Part shown: one piece after another, positions 31,707 through 40,826 of the stretch
Layout: every line of letters begins with the position of its first letter
How positions within the stretch are numbered: position 1 is the first letter of the stretch
Notes under the pieces: generated by a model
Databases searched by the model: none
Told to the model about the DNA's origin: nothing
What the model saw: only the letters and a program-made list of their open reading frames with translations
DNA from: Candidatus Dormiibacterota bacterium
GTDB lineage: Bacteria; Chloroflexota; Dormibacteria; Aeolococcales; Bog-877
Direction of reading: 5' to 3'
Assembly: GCA_027313505.1 (NCBI GenBank)
Contig: DAHVDN010000028.1
Coordinates: 1 to 40,944 of the forward strand
Length of the DNA: 40,944 nt
Made by a program: the position numbers and the translations under genes

Positions 31707-32240
31707 GTGGACCCGATCGTAATGGCAGCTTCGATGCTCGATATTGATCAACTACGGACGCGAGCTTCTAGTCACTCCTCGCGGCGAGCGAGTGAGCTGG
31801 CGATGAGCCCGGTTTCAGACGCTTCCGGTGACCTGATCGGGGCCGACGATCCGGTGGCCTACGAGGTGTTCGAATGGACCACCGGATCGTCCACGACAGA
31901 TCTGCTTTGTGCGGTGACCGTGCTCTACCCAGGGCCAGATCCGGCGCGGCCCTTTCACACTCGTGGACACTTTCATCGCGACCCCGATGGGGGCGAGGTG
32001 GTGGTAGCCCTGCGGGGCAGCGGACGACTTGACCTGCTCTCCAGGGATGGCGATCTACGCCGAGTTCAGCTGGAAGCGCTCACATGGGAGAGGGTGTCCC
32101 CCGGTTGGGCTCACCGCGTCACAAACCTTGGTCTGGTGCCGCTCGTGTTTCTATCGATCTGCAGCGTAGCTGTGGGTCACGACTACGCCAATCTGCCCAA
32201 GGATACTTGGGCTACCGTTTCAGGAGGGGAGGAAAGGTGA
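31707..32240 (+). CDS. Cupin-type glucose-6-phosphate isomerase family protein
   Basis: The protein is 177 residues from GTG 31707, with GGGGGAG six bases upstream. The cupin core matches the archaeal-type phosphoglucose isomerase family: VTVLYPGPDPARPFHTRGH, the metal ligands HFHRDPDGGE (HxH then Glu), VVALRGSGRLDLLS, SPGWAHRVTNLGLVPLVF (last His ligand) and SICSVAVGHDYANL. Family enzymes interconvert glucose 6-phosphate and fructose 6-phosphate using a metal. This one is in an operon with a permease and a DeoR regulator rather than glycolysis genes, so it may act on another sugar phosphate. The permease start overlaps its stop (GTGA). Confidence 0.82.
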   Translation: MDPIVMAASMLDIDQLRTRASSHSSRRASELAMSPVSDASGDLIGADDPVAYEVFEWTTGSSTTDLLCAVTVLYPGPDPARPFHTRGHFHRDPDGGEVVVALRGSGRLDLLSRDGDLRRVQLEALTWERVSPGWAHRVTNLGLVPLVFLSICSVAVGHDYANLPKDTWATVSGGEER

Positions 32241-33673
32241 GCACTGACGGGACGTCAAAGGCTGGAACGCTCGCGGCGGACTCTCTGGGGATGCCGCAGG
32301 TGATCTTCCAATCGATTTCAAACATGGCGCCGGGCCTTTCCGTGGTGGCCGGACTGACCGGGGTTGCGGCGTTCGCCGGTGGGGCCATGCCATTGGCCCT
32401 GGTCTTGGGGGTGGTGTTGGCCGCTCTGCTGGTGATTCCGGTGATCCAGTACGCGCGCCGAGTCGCCAGCGCCGGTGGATACTACACCTATGTGAGCCGC
32501 GGTCTCAACCCGAGGGCCGGTCTATATACGGGATGGATATATCTCCTCTATGAGGCGGCGAGCCTGTCCGGCACGGTTCTCTTCTTCGGATATCTTCTGC
32601 CGGGGCTGCTCAACATCGACTTTGGGCTCCACGTGACCAACTGGATGTGGTGGCCGGCCGCGATGATCTCCGCCGGATTCATCTGGTTCATGTCTTATCG
32701 TGGGATCCGCATCTCGCTCAACTATTCGTATGTGATGGGCGCACTGGAAATTCTGATATTTTTGGTTGTGGCAGTCTGGCTCCTGGCCTTGCACGCGCAT
32801 CAGAGCACCGGTTCGGTGTTCACTACGAAGCTCTCTCCCACTGGGCTTGGAGGGGTGGCCCTCGGCGTCATCTTCTCCTTTCTCAGCCTGACCGGCTTCG
32901 GCGCGGCGGTGACCCTTGGAGAAGAAGCGCGCAATCCCCTTCGGACGATCACCCGCTCCGTGATTTTCGCGATCGTCGGCATCGGCGCCTTCTACATCTT
33001 CCTCGGTTATGTGTCCGTGGTCGCCTGGGGTCCCCACCACATGGCCACCTATGCCTCATCAACTGTCCCGTTTGTGACATTGGTACAGCACAACCTGAGT
33101 TCGGTGTGGGTATGGTTCCTGACCATCCTGACGCTGAATGGCAGCCTGGCGTGCGCCCTGGCGATTCACAACGCCCAGGTGCGGATGGTGTTCTCCCTCG
33201 GGAGAGACGGTTTAATCGTGCCCCGAACGTTCAGCGTCACGCACCCCAGGTACCAGACGCCCTTTCGAGCGATCCACCTCTCCGCGGTCATCACCATCGT
33301 CGGTGTGAGCATCACCGGCGCCCTGCTCGGTCCGTTGGAAGGCTTCTTTCTGTTTGGCACCATTGCTACCCTCGGGGCCCTGGCTGTTCACTTCGCGGTG
33401 AACATCAGCGTTCCCTCCTACTTCCGCAAGATCCATGCATTCAACTTCGGCTACCACTTCGTTCTCCCGATTCTGGGAGCTCTTTTGATTCTTCTGCCGA
33501 TCTATTTTTCGGTGGTGCCGCTCCCTGCGTTCCCGGTGCTGGTGGCGCCCTTTGTTGCCCTGGTGTGGCTGGTCGCCGGGGTGTTCGTGGTGCGCGCGGT
33601 GGGCCGGAGGCGCCCCGAGCTACTCGCACGTGCAGGTATGCTGGCCGCGGCCGACAGGGATGCCGGCGGCTGA
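32237..33673 (+). CDS. APC-superfamily amino-acid permease
   Basis: From GTG 32237 the protein is 478 residues with about 12 membrane segments. The first helix region reads QVIFQSISNMAPGLSVVAGL, followed by GGYYTYVSRGLNPRAGLYTG (the conserved APC helix 2-3 region) and FLSLTGFGAAVTLGEEARNP, the conserved helix-6/7 loop of APC transporters. It probably moves an amino acid, amine or related compound across the cell membrane. Strong GGAGGGGAGG lies upstream, and the start overlaps the cupin stop as GTGA. An open frame extends back into the cupin gene but has no support. It is followed by a DeoR regulator 68 bases downstream. Confidence 0.9.
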   Translation: MSTDGTSKAGTLAADSLGMPQVIFQSISNMAPGLSVVAGLTGVAAFAGGAMPLALVLGVVLAALLVIPVIQYARRVASAGGYYTYVSRGLNPRAGLYTGWIYLLYEAASLSGTVLFFGYLLPGLLNIDFGLHVTNWMWWPAAMISAGFIWFMSYRGIRISLNYSYVMGALEILIFLVVAVWLLALHAHQSTGSVFTTKLSPTGLGGVALGVIFSFLSLTGFGAAVTLGEEARNPLRTITRSVIFAIVGIGAFYIFLGYVSVVAWGPHHMATYASSTVPFVTLVQHNLSSVWVWFLTILTLNGSLACALAIHNAQVRMVFSLGRDGLIVPRTFSVTHPRYQTPFRAIHLSAVITIVGVSITGALLGPLEGFFLFGTIATLGALAVHFAVNISVPSYFRKIHAFNFGYHFVLPILGALLILLPIYFSVVPLPAFPVLVAPFVALVWLVAGVFVVRAVGRRRPELLARAGMLAAADRDAGG

Positions 33674-33741
33674 CGCGATCGTGGGGGGTCAGCGCTCCGC
33701 AGCTGGCCCCCCACCCGAGCGGGAAGTAACGAGGAGGGTCG

Positions 33742-34536
33742 ATGGGGATCGCAGGGTCTCCGGCCGAGCCGGCCGGTCAGCTCAAGGGTGAGCGGCATCT
33801 CAGCATCCTGTCGGTCCTGGAGCGAGAGGGTAGGGCCGAGGTTGGGCAGCTGAGTCGGCTCCTTGGGGTCTCGGAAGTGACCATCCGCCGCGATCTCCGG
33901 GAACTCGATCGGCAAGGGGTTTTGGTCAATGTCCGCGGCGGGGCACTGGTGACCCGGGGCACCGGGTTCGAAGTGTCCTACGCAGCCAAACTGGGCGCCC
34001 ACCACGATGAGAAGGTACGCATCGCGCGGGCCGCGTGCGACCGATGTCGGCCAGGTGAGACGGTGCTGCTGGATGCGGGTACCACAGTCGGTGCGATGGC
34101 CAACCACCTCCCCGGCAGCGGACTCACCGTGATCACCAATGCCCTAAACGTCATCAACATTCTTGCCCGCCGGACTTCCATCGCCTTCCTGGTGATCGGG
34201 GGGGAGTTCCGCGTGGTGTCCCAGGCCTTCCTTGGCCCACGTGCGGTCGAAGCGCTTTCGGCGCTCCGGATCGACCGCGCCTTCATAGGCACCGAGGGAA
34301 TTGCCAAGGACCGGGGACTCCAGGTGCCCGACAGTGGGGACGCGGCCTTTAAGCAGGCCGCGGTGCGAGCGGCCAGAGAGGTCGTAATTCTCGCCGATCA
34401 CAGCAAGTTCGAAGTTGAGCGGCTCTACACGTTCGCGGACTGGCACCAGGTCGGGGAGCTGATCACAGGCGAGGAGACCAAGGAGGATTCAGTCGACGGG
34501 CTGCGCTCGATGGGGGTCCAGGTCACCGTGGTGTGA
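33742..34536 (+). CDS. DeoR/GlpR-family transcriptional regulator
   Basis: The 264-residue protein has a DeoR winged helix at about residues 20-75: ERHLSILSVLEREGRAEVGQ, then LLGVSEVTIRRDLRELDRQG and VNVRGGAL. The effector domain (DeoRC) follows with ETVLLDAGTTVGAMANHLPG, LTVITNALNVINIL, IGGEFRVVSQAFLGPRAVE, RAFIGTEGI and VILADHSKFE. This domain usually senses a sugar phosphate, which fits the cupin phosphosugar isomerase in the same run. GAGGAGGG lies just before the ATG. Its 3' end overlaps the TDT transporter gene on the other strand by 14 bases. Confidence 0.94.
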   Translation: MGIAGSPAEPAGQLKGERHLSILSVLEREGRAEVGQLSRLLGVSEVTIRRDLRELDRQGVLVNVRGGALVTRGTGFEVSYAAKLGAHHDEKVRIARAACDRCRPGETVLLDAGTTVGAMANHLPGSGLTVITNALNVINILARRTSIAFLVIGGEFRVVSQAFLGPRAVEALSALRIDRAFIGTEGIAKDRGLQVPDSGDAAFKQAAVRAAREVVILADHSKFEVERLYTFADWHQVGELITGEETKEDSVDGLRSMGVQVTVV

Positions 34537-35722
34537 GCATGCCTGCCGGCAAACCCACCTGACGGATGGAGTCCCTGGCCGGAGCCTCTGGTGGGAGCAG
34601 AAGATCACCGCGCAGGCTGCCGTGGACCGTCCGAGCAGCCACCAGCGACCAGGCGCACAGCAGGCCGGCGTAGGCAATCACCGCCGCCACCGCGAAAGCT
34701 GGAAGTCCGGTGTGCAACGCCAGCCCGCTGGTCCCCGTAACGTAGGTGCCCACCGGGAAGGTGAAGCTCCACCAGGTCATGGCAAAGGGAAACCCCCTTC
34801 GTATGGCACGCGCCGTGAGCAGGGTAGCGATGGCTATCCAAAGTGTTGCGAAGCCCCACATCGGGACCCCATAGAGGATTGACATAACTCCCATGCCCGC
34901 CGCGATCTGGGGCCGAAGGGCCAGATGGGCGGAGGCTCCAAGCAGGGACGCCGCGGTGATGGACTGGCCCAGCGGTCCAAGGACGATCCAGAGTGTCGCC
35001 GAGCGGGGAGTGCCGGGATCGCCGTGGTGCGCAAGTCGGGACCAGATGAGGGTGATGACGATGAGCGACACCATCAGGCTCATGCCGAACATTGCGAGCA
35101 GTCCGTAAACGAACGTCGCCCGCAAGGTGCCCGCTGCCACGTGGGGAATGAGCGCGGCGCCGGTTGCCGCGGACACCATGGGAGGGACTATGGGCATGAT
35201 CCACCCTCCGAACGCTCCGTCAGCCTTGATCTCCTGGCGGGTGAACATCAGATACGGAATCGCGATCGCGGTTATCAGCCCCAGCGTGGTGCCTGTCCCC
35301 CAGAGCAGCCAGTCGAGATCCACCGCCAAGCTCAGCCCCAGGAGGACCTTCCCCACCAGGACGGCCCCGAGACCGACCGTGAGAAGCGCCATCGGCGGAG
35401 CCCCGAAGAACTGAGCCATTGTAGGGTCCAAGGCGTGTCCACGAGCGACGGCGGGATGCAATATCCAGTGCAGGGCGACAGCCACGGTCAGCGCCCCGAG
35501 CAGGACGGCGTCCGCCACCCACACCGCCAGAGCGAACAAATGAAGGAATCCCAGCTGCCACGGCAGGGTCATGGCCGCGTTGGCAACGATTCCGGTACCC
35601 ATGATGGAGGCATACCAGTTGGGGCCGACATAGCCGACCAGCTGTGAGGGGGAATCCACTGATGACAGGAGCCACGGGAGTCTCCGACGGCTTCTGGACA
35701 GGACCTGAGCTGTGAAGATCAT
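34523..35722 (-). CDS. TDT-family transporter (TehA/Mae1/sulfite-exporter type)
   Basis: The 399-residue membrane protein has about ten hydrophobic segments. The family pattern is clear: VGPNWYASIMGTGIVANAA at the first helix, DPTMAQFFGAPPMALLTVG, and WWSFTFPVGTYVTGTSGLA near the end. TDT members export tellurite-related ions, C4-dicarboxylates, malate or sulfite; S-type anion channels are related. The substrate cannot be told. Its gene follows a LysR regulator on the same strand by 91 bases, a common pairing for actinobacterial TDT genes and suggestive of anion or sulfite efflux control. Confidence 0.88.
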   Translation of the reverse strand: MIFTAQVLSRSRRRLPWLLSSVDSPSQLVGYVGPNWYASIMGTGIVANAAMTLPWQLGFLHLFALAVWVADAVLLGALTVAVALHWILHPAVARGHALDPTMAQFFGAPPMALLTVGLGAVLVGKVLLGLSLAVDLDWLLWGTGTTLGLITAIAIPYLMFTRQEIKADGAFGGWIMPIVPPMVSAATGAALIPHVAAGTLRATFVYGLLAMFGMSLMVSLIVITLIWSRLAHHGDPGTPRSATLWIVLGPLGQSITAASLLGASAHLALRPQIAAGMGVMSILYGVPMWGFATLWIAIATLLTARAIRRGFPFAMTWWSFTFPVGTYVTGTSGLALHTGLPAFAVAAVIAYAGLLCAWSLVAARTVHGSLRGDLLLPPEAPARDSIRQVGLPAGMLTPR

Positions 35723-35813
35723 GCCCTGACACTACGAGTCGTCCTAGGGTCTGCGGAAGATGGCAAATGGCTAAGGGCCCTATAGCGCCAGCCTATGGAC
35801 TGCCCAGGTTACC

Positions 35814-36800
35814 TCAGGCTTTACTGCCGGCGAAGGCGATTTCAAGCAGGGCGCGGGCAGTAGGGTCGGTCGGCTGGGGATCTCGCCAGACGATCCTCAA
35901 GCTGCGTACCACCGGAAAGCCCTCCACCGGGATCTGCACCAGGCGTTGGGCCCGAATGTCCTCCGAGACTGAAAGGATGCTGAGGAGAGCCACCGCTCGG
36001 CCCATCGCCAGCGCGGCCCGCGCCGCCACCGAGGACTGCACCTCTATCAGGTTGCTTTGTCCGGAAAGCTCGCCCAGAGCACTTTCCGCAGCCGCCCGGG
36101 TGCCCGACCCCCGCTCCCGAACGATCAGTGCTGCCCCCAGGAGGTTCACCTGAGGTATCCGCGTTCGGAAGTTGCTCCAGGGATGCGTTCGGCTCGCAAC
36201 TGCCACCACCTCGTCGGAGGCGAACTTACGAGTGGTGAGGGACTGTGGGGCGTCGGGACTCTCGATGAAACCCAGGGTCGCCTCGCCAGATGCTACCTGG
36301 GCACAAACCTCCGCCGAATTTCCAATAAAAGAATGGACATCTGAACCGGGCATGCGCTCCGAGAGTCCCGCCAGCCATACCGGGAGAAAGTGCTCCGCAA
36401 TGGTGAGGCTGGCCGCTACGCGCAGGGGGTTGGCAGCTTTGCGCGCAAGTGACCCGATGGCCCAGCTCATGCCGTCAACAGCACTCACGATCTCCCCCGC
36501 CCACTCCGCGATCAACCTCCCCGCCGGCGTCAGCCGACTGCCCTCTGACCGCCGCTCAATCAGCGCTGTGCCGACCAACCCCTCAAACCGCCGCAGCCTG
36601 GCGCTTGCGGACGGCTGAGCCATGTGCATGGCTGTGGCCGCCCGGCTGATGCTCCCATGTGCCTCCACAGCTAGAAGGAGACGGATGCTGATGAGATCCA
36701 ATGCGTTAGCGGACGGACCACGCTTTGGCCCGCTCTCCGTGCCCGTGGGGAGCGCCCCCCGGTTCTCCCGAAAGGGCGCAGTCGGTGGGAGCGGGTTCAC
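35814..36800 (-). CDS. LysR-family transcriptional regulator
   Basis: The 328-residue protein has a 30-residue N-terminal extension followed by the LysR helix-turn-helix: SIRLLLAVEAHGSISRAATA, MHMAQPSASARLRRFEGLVG and SRLTPAGRLIAEWA. The C-terminal co-inducer domain is present (LRVAASLTIAEHFLPVWLAG, GEATLGFIES, VAVASRTHPW, REAGSGTR-like RERGSGTRAAAE), in a CysL/CbbR-type pattern. GTG at 36798-36800 has GGGGGAAGG upstream, which supports the longer form. It likely controls the TDT transporter encoded 91 bases downstream. The 153-base gap behind it separates it from the molybdenum hydroxylase genes, and I see no clear promoter there. Confidence 0.92.
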   Translation of the reverse strand: MNPLPPTAPFRENRGALPTGTESGPKRGPSANALDLISIRLLLAVEAHGSISRAATAMHMAQPSASARLRRFEGLVGTALIERRSEGSRLTPAGRLIAEWAGEIVSAVDGMSWAIGSLARKAANPLRVAASLTIAEHFLPVWLAGLSERMPGSDVHSFIGNSAEVCAQVASGEATLGFIESPDAPQSLTTRKFASDEVVAVASRTHPWSNFRTRIPQVNLLGAALIVRERGSGTRAAAESALGELSGQSNLIEVQSSVAARAALAMGRAVALLSILSVSEDIRAQRLVQIPVEGFPVVRSLRIVWRDPQPTDPTARALLEIAFAGSKA

Positions 36801-36953
36801 CTGCCTTCCCCCTTACACGCGGCAGCTCGGTGTTCTAACTTGGCCGCCGTCAGCAGCCTAAACCGGTGCACCTGTCGGACTTCGGTTGAGGCGCTCATGT
36901 CGTCAGAGCCCCTGGCCCACTGCTGTCCGTGACACCTGGGACACCACCTACCG

Positions 36954-39320
36954 CTAGGCGTCCATTGTGCCGATCAACTCCAAGAGCCGGGCTGGCGGCA
37001 GATGCTGCTCGGTGATCCTCACTCCGAACGGCGCCAGGGCGTCGGCGATCGCATTGCCCAGGGTGGGCGGCGCGACGATCATTCCGCCCTCACCCACCCC
37101 CCGGAAGTTCACATCGGCATCCAGACGGACGGTCTCCAGATGCTCGATCTCGATCTGGGGCACATCAGTGGCTGTCGGTAGCAGGTAATCCATGAGCGAG
37201 CCGGACAGAAACTGACCATCCTCTCCGTACGCGGAGCGCTCCAACAGCACCGCCCCGATCCCCTGCGCGACTCCGCCGCGTACCTGACCTTCGACGATCG
37301 CGGGGTTGATCATCTCGCCGCAATCCTCGACCACCAGATATCGTTCGACCCTGACCAACCCGGTCTCGACATCCACCTCGACAACGGCGCAGTGGGTGCC
37401 ACCAGACCAACCACCGGCACCGCCATCAAAGGCGAAGTTGACCTCGAGCTCACGGTCTATACCTGGAGGAAGGCGATCCCCCGCCGCCGCCGCTGCGGCC
37501 ACCTCGACCAGGGTGATGGACCTGGTTGAGGCTTTCTCCGCCGCCACCATCCCTCCGATGATGTTGAGGGTCTCCGGGCCGGTGTCGATAAGCTGGGCCG
37601 CCACCTCCAGCACCTTGGCCCGCAGCGCCCGCGCAGCGTGGAGCGTTGCACCGCCGGCCATGGTGGCGGAGCGGCTTCCCCCGGTGCCGAAGCCCATGGG
37701 CACCATGTCGGTGTCTCCAACAACGACCTTAACCTGGCTGAAGGGAATCCCAAAATGGTCGGCTGCGACCTGGGCCAGGGTGGTCTGGTGGCTCTGCCCA
37801 TGGGGCATCTGAGAGGTGAAGACGGTGACCGTGCCATCGAGTTCAAGCCTCATGCGGAGCTGCTCCATCTCCTCCTCCGAGGGAGTCTCATCGGGGTCCC
37901 TGGGGCCGGGAGCAGGCTCTATGAAGGTACCGAAGCCCACTCCCAAATAGCGGCCCTCCTGGCGGGCCAGCTCCTGCCGCTCTCGGAAGCTGTCCAAATC
38001 TATGAGCGCGGCCGCACGCTGAAGCGACTCCTGGGCGGTGATTCCGGCCAGACTGGGACCGGTCACCATTCTCAACGGAGGCTCCCCCCGGACGGCGACG
38101 TTGCGGAGGCGAATCTGCATCGGATCCCGGCCCAGCTCGGCCGATATCAGGTCGATAAGTCGCTCTCGAACCCAGGTCTCCGAAGCCCAGGGACCTCTGT
38201 AAGCGACATAGCTCGCCTTGTTGGTGATCGCCACCGTGGCGGTGAAGGAGAGAGCCTCCATCCGGTATGGCCCCGGAATCATCTGCCGGATGGTTCCGAC
38301 CAGCATCGGGGCCACCCCCGGGTAGGCCCCGGCGTCTATCACCATTTTCACCTTGAGGCCGAGGATGTCTCCATCTTTTGTGATCGCTGCCTCGACCTCG
38401 AAGCTCTCCTCGCGAGCCTGCCCTGAGACTGTCAGGTTCTCATTGCGGTCCTCGATCCAGCGCACAGGCAGGCCCAACTTCAGGCTGGCGGCGGCGACGG
38501 CGACCTCCTCGCGACTCACTCCGAACTTGAGCCCGAAGGAGCCGCCGATGTCGCCGGCCCTGACATGCACCTTCTCCAGCGGAATGTCCAGTTGGGCGGC
38601 CAGCGCCTCGCGCACGCCGTGGACCCCCTGGGTGGAGGCGTTGACGCGAAGCTCTCCGGTTGCCGGGTCGAAACTGGCAACGATTCCCCTGCCTTCCATC
38701 GGGACGTTCTGATGCCGGTGTTGCGTAAGGCTTGCCGTAACCACCCGATCCGCGCTGGCAAAGACCGCTTCCACGTCGCCGAACCGCTCCGTGGTCGGTC
38801 CCTGGAGAACGTTGCTCCCAAGGTTTGCGAATATCGGAGTGCTGCGTGGGTCCAGCGCCTGCTCTGCCGAGGTCACCGCCGGCAACTCCTGGTACTCGAC
38901 CTGGATGAGTTCGCAGGCGTCCTCGGCCAGATAACGGCTATCCGCCACGACAAGTGCCACCGGGTCTCCCATCATGCGGACCCTGTCTGTGGCGAGGACT
39001 GTGAAGATCGGCGACTCGACCCCCTCCCCTCCCATGTCGCCGAGCGGCCCCCCACCAGCCTTGGCGAGCTGTGCCATCTCCTGCCCGTCGAAGACCGCAC
39101 GGACCCCCGGGGCGGATCGGGCCGCCTTTGTGTCGACCCGAAGCACCACGGCGTGCGCCATCGGGCTGCGCACGAAGGCGGCGTGAAGCATCCCGGGCAG
39201 CCTGATGTCGTCGACGTACATGCCTCTGCCGGTCAGAAGGCGAGGATCCTCGCTGCGCCGAACCGGAGACCCGGTGAAGCGACCAGCGACAGGGAACACT
39301 CCAGACTTGGAGTCGCTCAT
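36954..39320 (-). CDS. Molybdenum hydroxylase large subunit (xanthine dehydrogenase/CoxL family)
   Basis: The 788-residue subunit carries the molybdopterin-cytosine-dinucleotide cofactor. It has GRFTGSPVRRSEDPRLLTGRG-type N-terminal sequence (PVRRSEDPRLLTGRGMYVDD), HRHQNVPMEGRGIVASFD, GDIGGSFGLKFGVSREEVAV, GQSHQTTLAQVAAD and, at the C-terminus, GVGEGGMIVAPPTLGNAIAD with the catalytic Glu. The active-site loop at about residues 371-377 is VAYRGPW. Form I CO dehydrogenases have AYRCSFR with the essential Cys, and form II usually AYRGAGR, so CO oxidation is unlikely; hydroxylation of a heterocycle, aldehyde or other carbon compound is favoured. It is the last of a three-gene FAD-FeS-Mo operon. 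Confidence 0.92.
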   Translation of the reverse strand: MSDSKSGVFPVAGRFTGSPVRRSEDPRLLTGRGMYVDDIRLPGMLHAAFVRSPMAHAVVLRVDTKAARSAPGVRAVFDGQEMAQLAKAGGGPLGDMGGEGVESPIFTVLATDRVRMMGDPVALVVADSRYLAEDACELIQVEYQELPAVTSAEQALDPRSTPIFANLGSNVLQGPTTERFGDVEAVFASADRVVTASLTQHRHQNVPMEGRGIVASFDPATGELRVNASTQGVHGVREALAAQLDIPLEKVHVRAGDIGGSFGLKFGVSREEVAVAAASLKLGLPVRWIEDRNENLTVSGQAREESFEVEAAITKDGDILGLKVKMVIDAGAYPGVAPMLVGTIRQMIPGPYRMEALSFTATVAITNKASYVAYRGPWASETWVRERLIDLISAELGRDPMQIRLRNVAVRGEPPLRMVTGPSLAGITAQESLQRAAALIDLDSFRERQELARQEGRYLGVGFGTFIEPAPGPRDPDETPSEEEMEQLRMRLELDGTVTVFTSQMPHGQSHQTTLAQVAADHFGIPFSQVKVVVGDTDMVPMGFGTGGSRSATMAGGATLHAARALRAKVLEVAAQLIDTGPETLNIIGGMVAAEKASTRSITLVEVAAAAAAGDRLPPGIDRELEVNFAFDGGAGGWSGGTHCAVVEVDVETGLVRVERYLVVEDCGEMINPAIVEGQVRGGVAQGIGAVLLERSAYGEDGQFLSGSLMDYLLPTATDVPQIEIEHLETVRLDADVNFRGVGEGGMIVAPPTLGNAIADALAPFGVRITEQHLPPARLLELIGTMDA

Positions 39321-39357
39321 CGGTCGTCCCTTCTGGTCCCGCGGGGCTCAGTCCGCA

Positions 39358-39873
39358 TCAGCTGACGTCCTTGGGGTTTGAACTCGCAATTGCCGCCATC
39401 ACCCCTTTCACGATGCTCTGGTAGCCGGTGCAGCGGCAGATGTTGCCGGACAGGGCCTCTCGCACCTCACCCTCGGTCGGGTTGGGAGATTGCTCCAACA
39501 GCGCAGTTATCTGCATCAGGAATCCGGGGGTGCAGAAGCCACACTGGAAGCTGTGGTTGTCCCACATCGACTGCTGAAGCGAACTCAGCTCTCCTTTTTG
39601 AGCCAGCCCCTCAATGGTGAGGACCGCTGACCCCCTCGCCTGTACCGCCAGCATCAGGCAGGACCGAGCCGGTTCACCGTCCACCAGCACCGTGCAGGCG
39701 CCGCACACTCCATGCTCGCATCCCAGATGAGTGCCGGTGAGCGCTAGATCCTCGCGCAGGAAGTCGGCCAGCGTCTTGCGGGCCTCAACCGCACCCTCTC
39801 GGCGCTCCCCGTTCACCGTCAGCTCAACTTGAAAAATCTCGTCCGTGGAGAGGCCTTTTGCACTCAGGCTCAT
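39358..39873 (-). CDS. Molybdenum hydroxylase small subunit, two [2Fe-2S] clusters
   Basis: The 171-residue protein has the plant-ferredoxin-type cluster motif GCEHGVCGACTVLVDGEPAR followed by SC (Cys52, 57, 60 and 72), and the second, all-helical cluster domain with CGFCTPGF (Cys111, 114) and NICRCTGYQ (Cys146, 148). All eight ligands are present. It passes electrons from the molybdenum site to FAD. Its ATG overlaps the stop of the FAD subunit gene (ATGA), and the large-subunit gene begins 37 bases downstream. Confidence 0.96.
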   Translation of the reverse strand: MSLSAKGLSTDEIFQVELTVNGERREGAVEARKTLADFLREDLALTGTHLGCEHGVCGACTVLVDGEPARSCLMLAVQARGSAVLTIEGLAQKGELSSLQQSMWDNHSFQCGFCTPGFLMQITALLEQSPNPTEGEVREALSGNICRCTGYQSIVKGVMAAIASSNPKDVS

Positions 39874-40778
39874 CGTAGGTCTCCTCTCCCCGAATCCAGC
39901 TCCTCATAGTCGGCCCCGGCCTTAAGAGCTGCCACCCGCAGAGCACGGCGCACCAGCACCTGGGCGACCACTGTTCGATACCCCGATGAGCCATGGAGGT
40001 CGGAGGGAGGGGTTAGCCCTCTTGTTGCCAGTTGCCCGGCCTCCTCGAAGACTGCCTTGGTAGGCGAAGCACCGATCAGCGCCAGCTCGGCCTCGCTGGC
40101 TCGAATGGGCTGAGGGGCGACACCGGTCAGCGCCAGGTGGGCGTCGGCGATGGTGCCGTTGGCCAGGCGCACGCTCGCCGCGAGGCCCACCATCGCGAAG
40201 TCGCCGTGGCGGCGTGCCACCTCCTGGAAGCAGACTCCGGTGCCCTCCGAGAGGGGAGGCAGACGAATCTCCGTCAGGATCTCGTCGGTTTCCAAGGCGG
40301 TTTCGAAGAAACCCCGGAAGAAGTCGGCGGCCGGTAAGGTCCGCTTCCCTCTGGCGGCACTGGTCGCCACCAGCTGAGCGTCTGTGGCCAGGGCCACGGC
40401 TGGCAGCTCCGCAGCAGGGTCGGCGTGGGCCAGGCTGCCGCCCACAGTCCCCCGGCTGCGAATGGCAGGATGTCCGATGAAGGGAAGAGCCGCGCTGAGC
40501 AGGGGCGCCAGACGACCAACCAAGGGGGCGCGCTCGGCGTGACCCTCCCGCACCATCGAACCCATCACGAGCCACCCATCACTCTCAGATATCGAGGCCA
40601 TTCCCGGGATCCGAGCCAGGTCGACCAATACGGTGGGCCGCGCCAATCGCAGCGAGAGGAGGGGAATGAGGCTCTGGCCCCCCGCCAAAACCTTGGCCTC
40701 GTCGCCGTGATCTGCCAGCAGGGAGAGGGCCTCCTGCAGTGACTCCGGGGCGCGGTACGCGAAGGCAGGCGGCTTCAC
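39870..40778 (-). CDS. Molybdenum hydroxylase medium subunit, FAD-binding
   Basis: The 302-residue protein has both FAD-binding motifs of the CoxM/xanthine-dehydrogenase FAD subunit: LAGGQSLIPLLSLRLARP and TVGGSLAHADPAAELP. The N-terminus FAYRAPESLQEALSLLADHG is also typical, and the C-terminal domain (VALTGVAP-type LALTGVAPQPIRASEAE) is complete. It accepts electrons from the small subunit and hands them to a quinone or other acceptor. The GTG start at 40776-40778 lies 48 bases after the end of the gene upstream, so that gene may belong to the same operon. Confidence 0.94.
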   Translation of the reverse strand: MKPPAFAYRAPESLQEALSLLADHGDEAKVLAGGQSLIPLLSLRLARPTVLVDLARIPGMASISESDGWLVMGSMVREGHAERAPLVGRLAPLLSAALPFIGHPAIRSRGTVGGSLAHADPAAELPAVALATDAQLVATSAARGKRTLPAADFFRGFFETALETDEILTEIRLPPLSEGTGVCFQEVARRHGDFAMVGLAASVRLANGTIADAHLALTGVAPQPIRASEAELALIGASPTKAVFEEAGQLATRGLTPPSDLHGSSGYRTVVAQVLVRRALRVAALKAGADYEELDSGRGDLR

Positions 40779-40826
40779 TTCCCTTGGAGCATACCGGGTG
40801 CCGAGGCGCAGATGGGACCGAGAGGG

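Noticed and set aside
32647-33729. Plus-strand frame of 360 codons within the APC permease gene
   Set aside because: It is out of frame with the permease, rich in Arg, His and Pro, and shows no family motifs; the permease frame has full membrane-segment support.
36954-39320. Aerobic CO dehydrogenase (CoxL) identity
   Set aside because: The active-site loop is AYRGPW and not the AYRCSFR required for the Cu-S-Mo site of form I enzymes.
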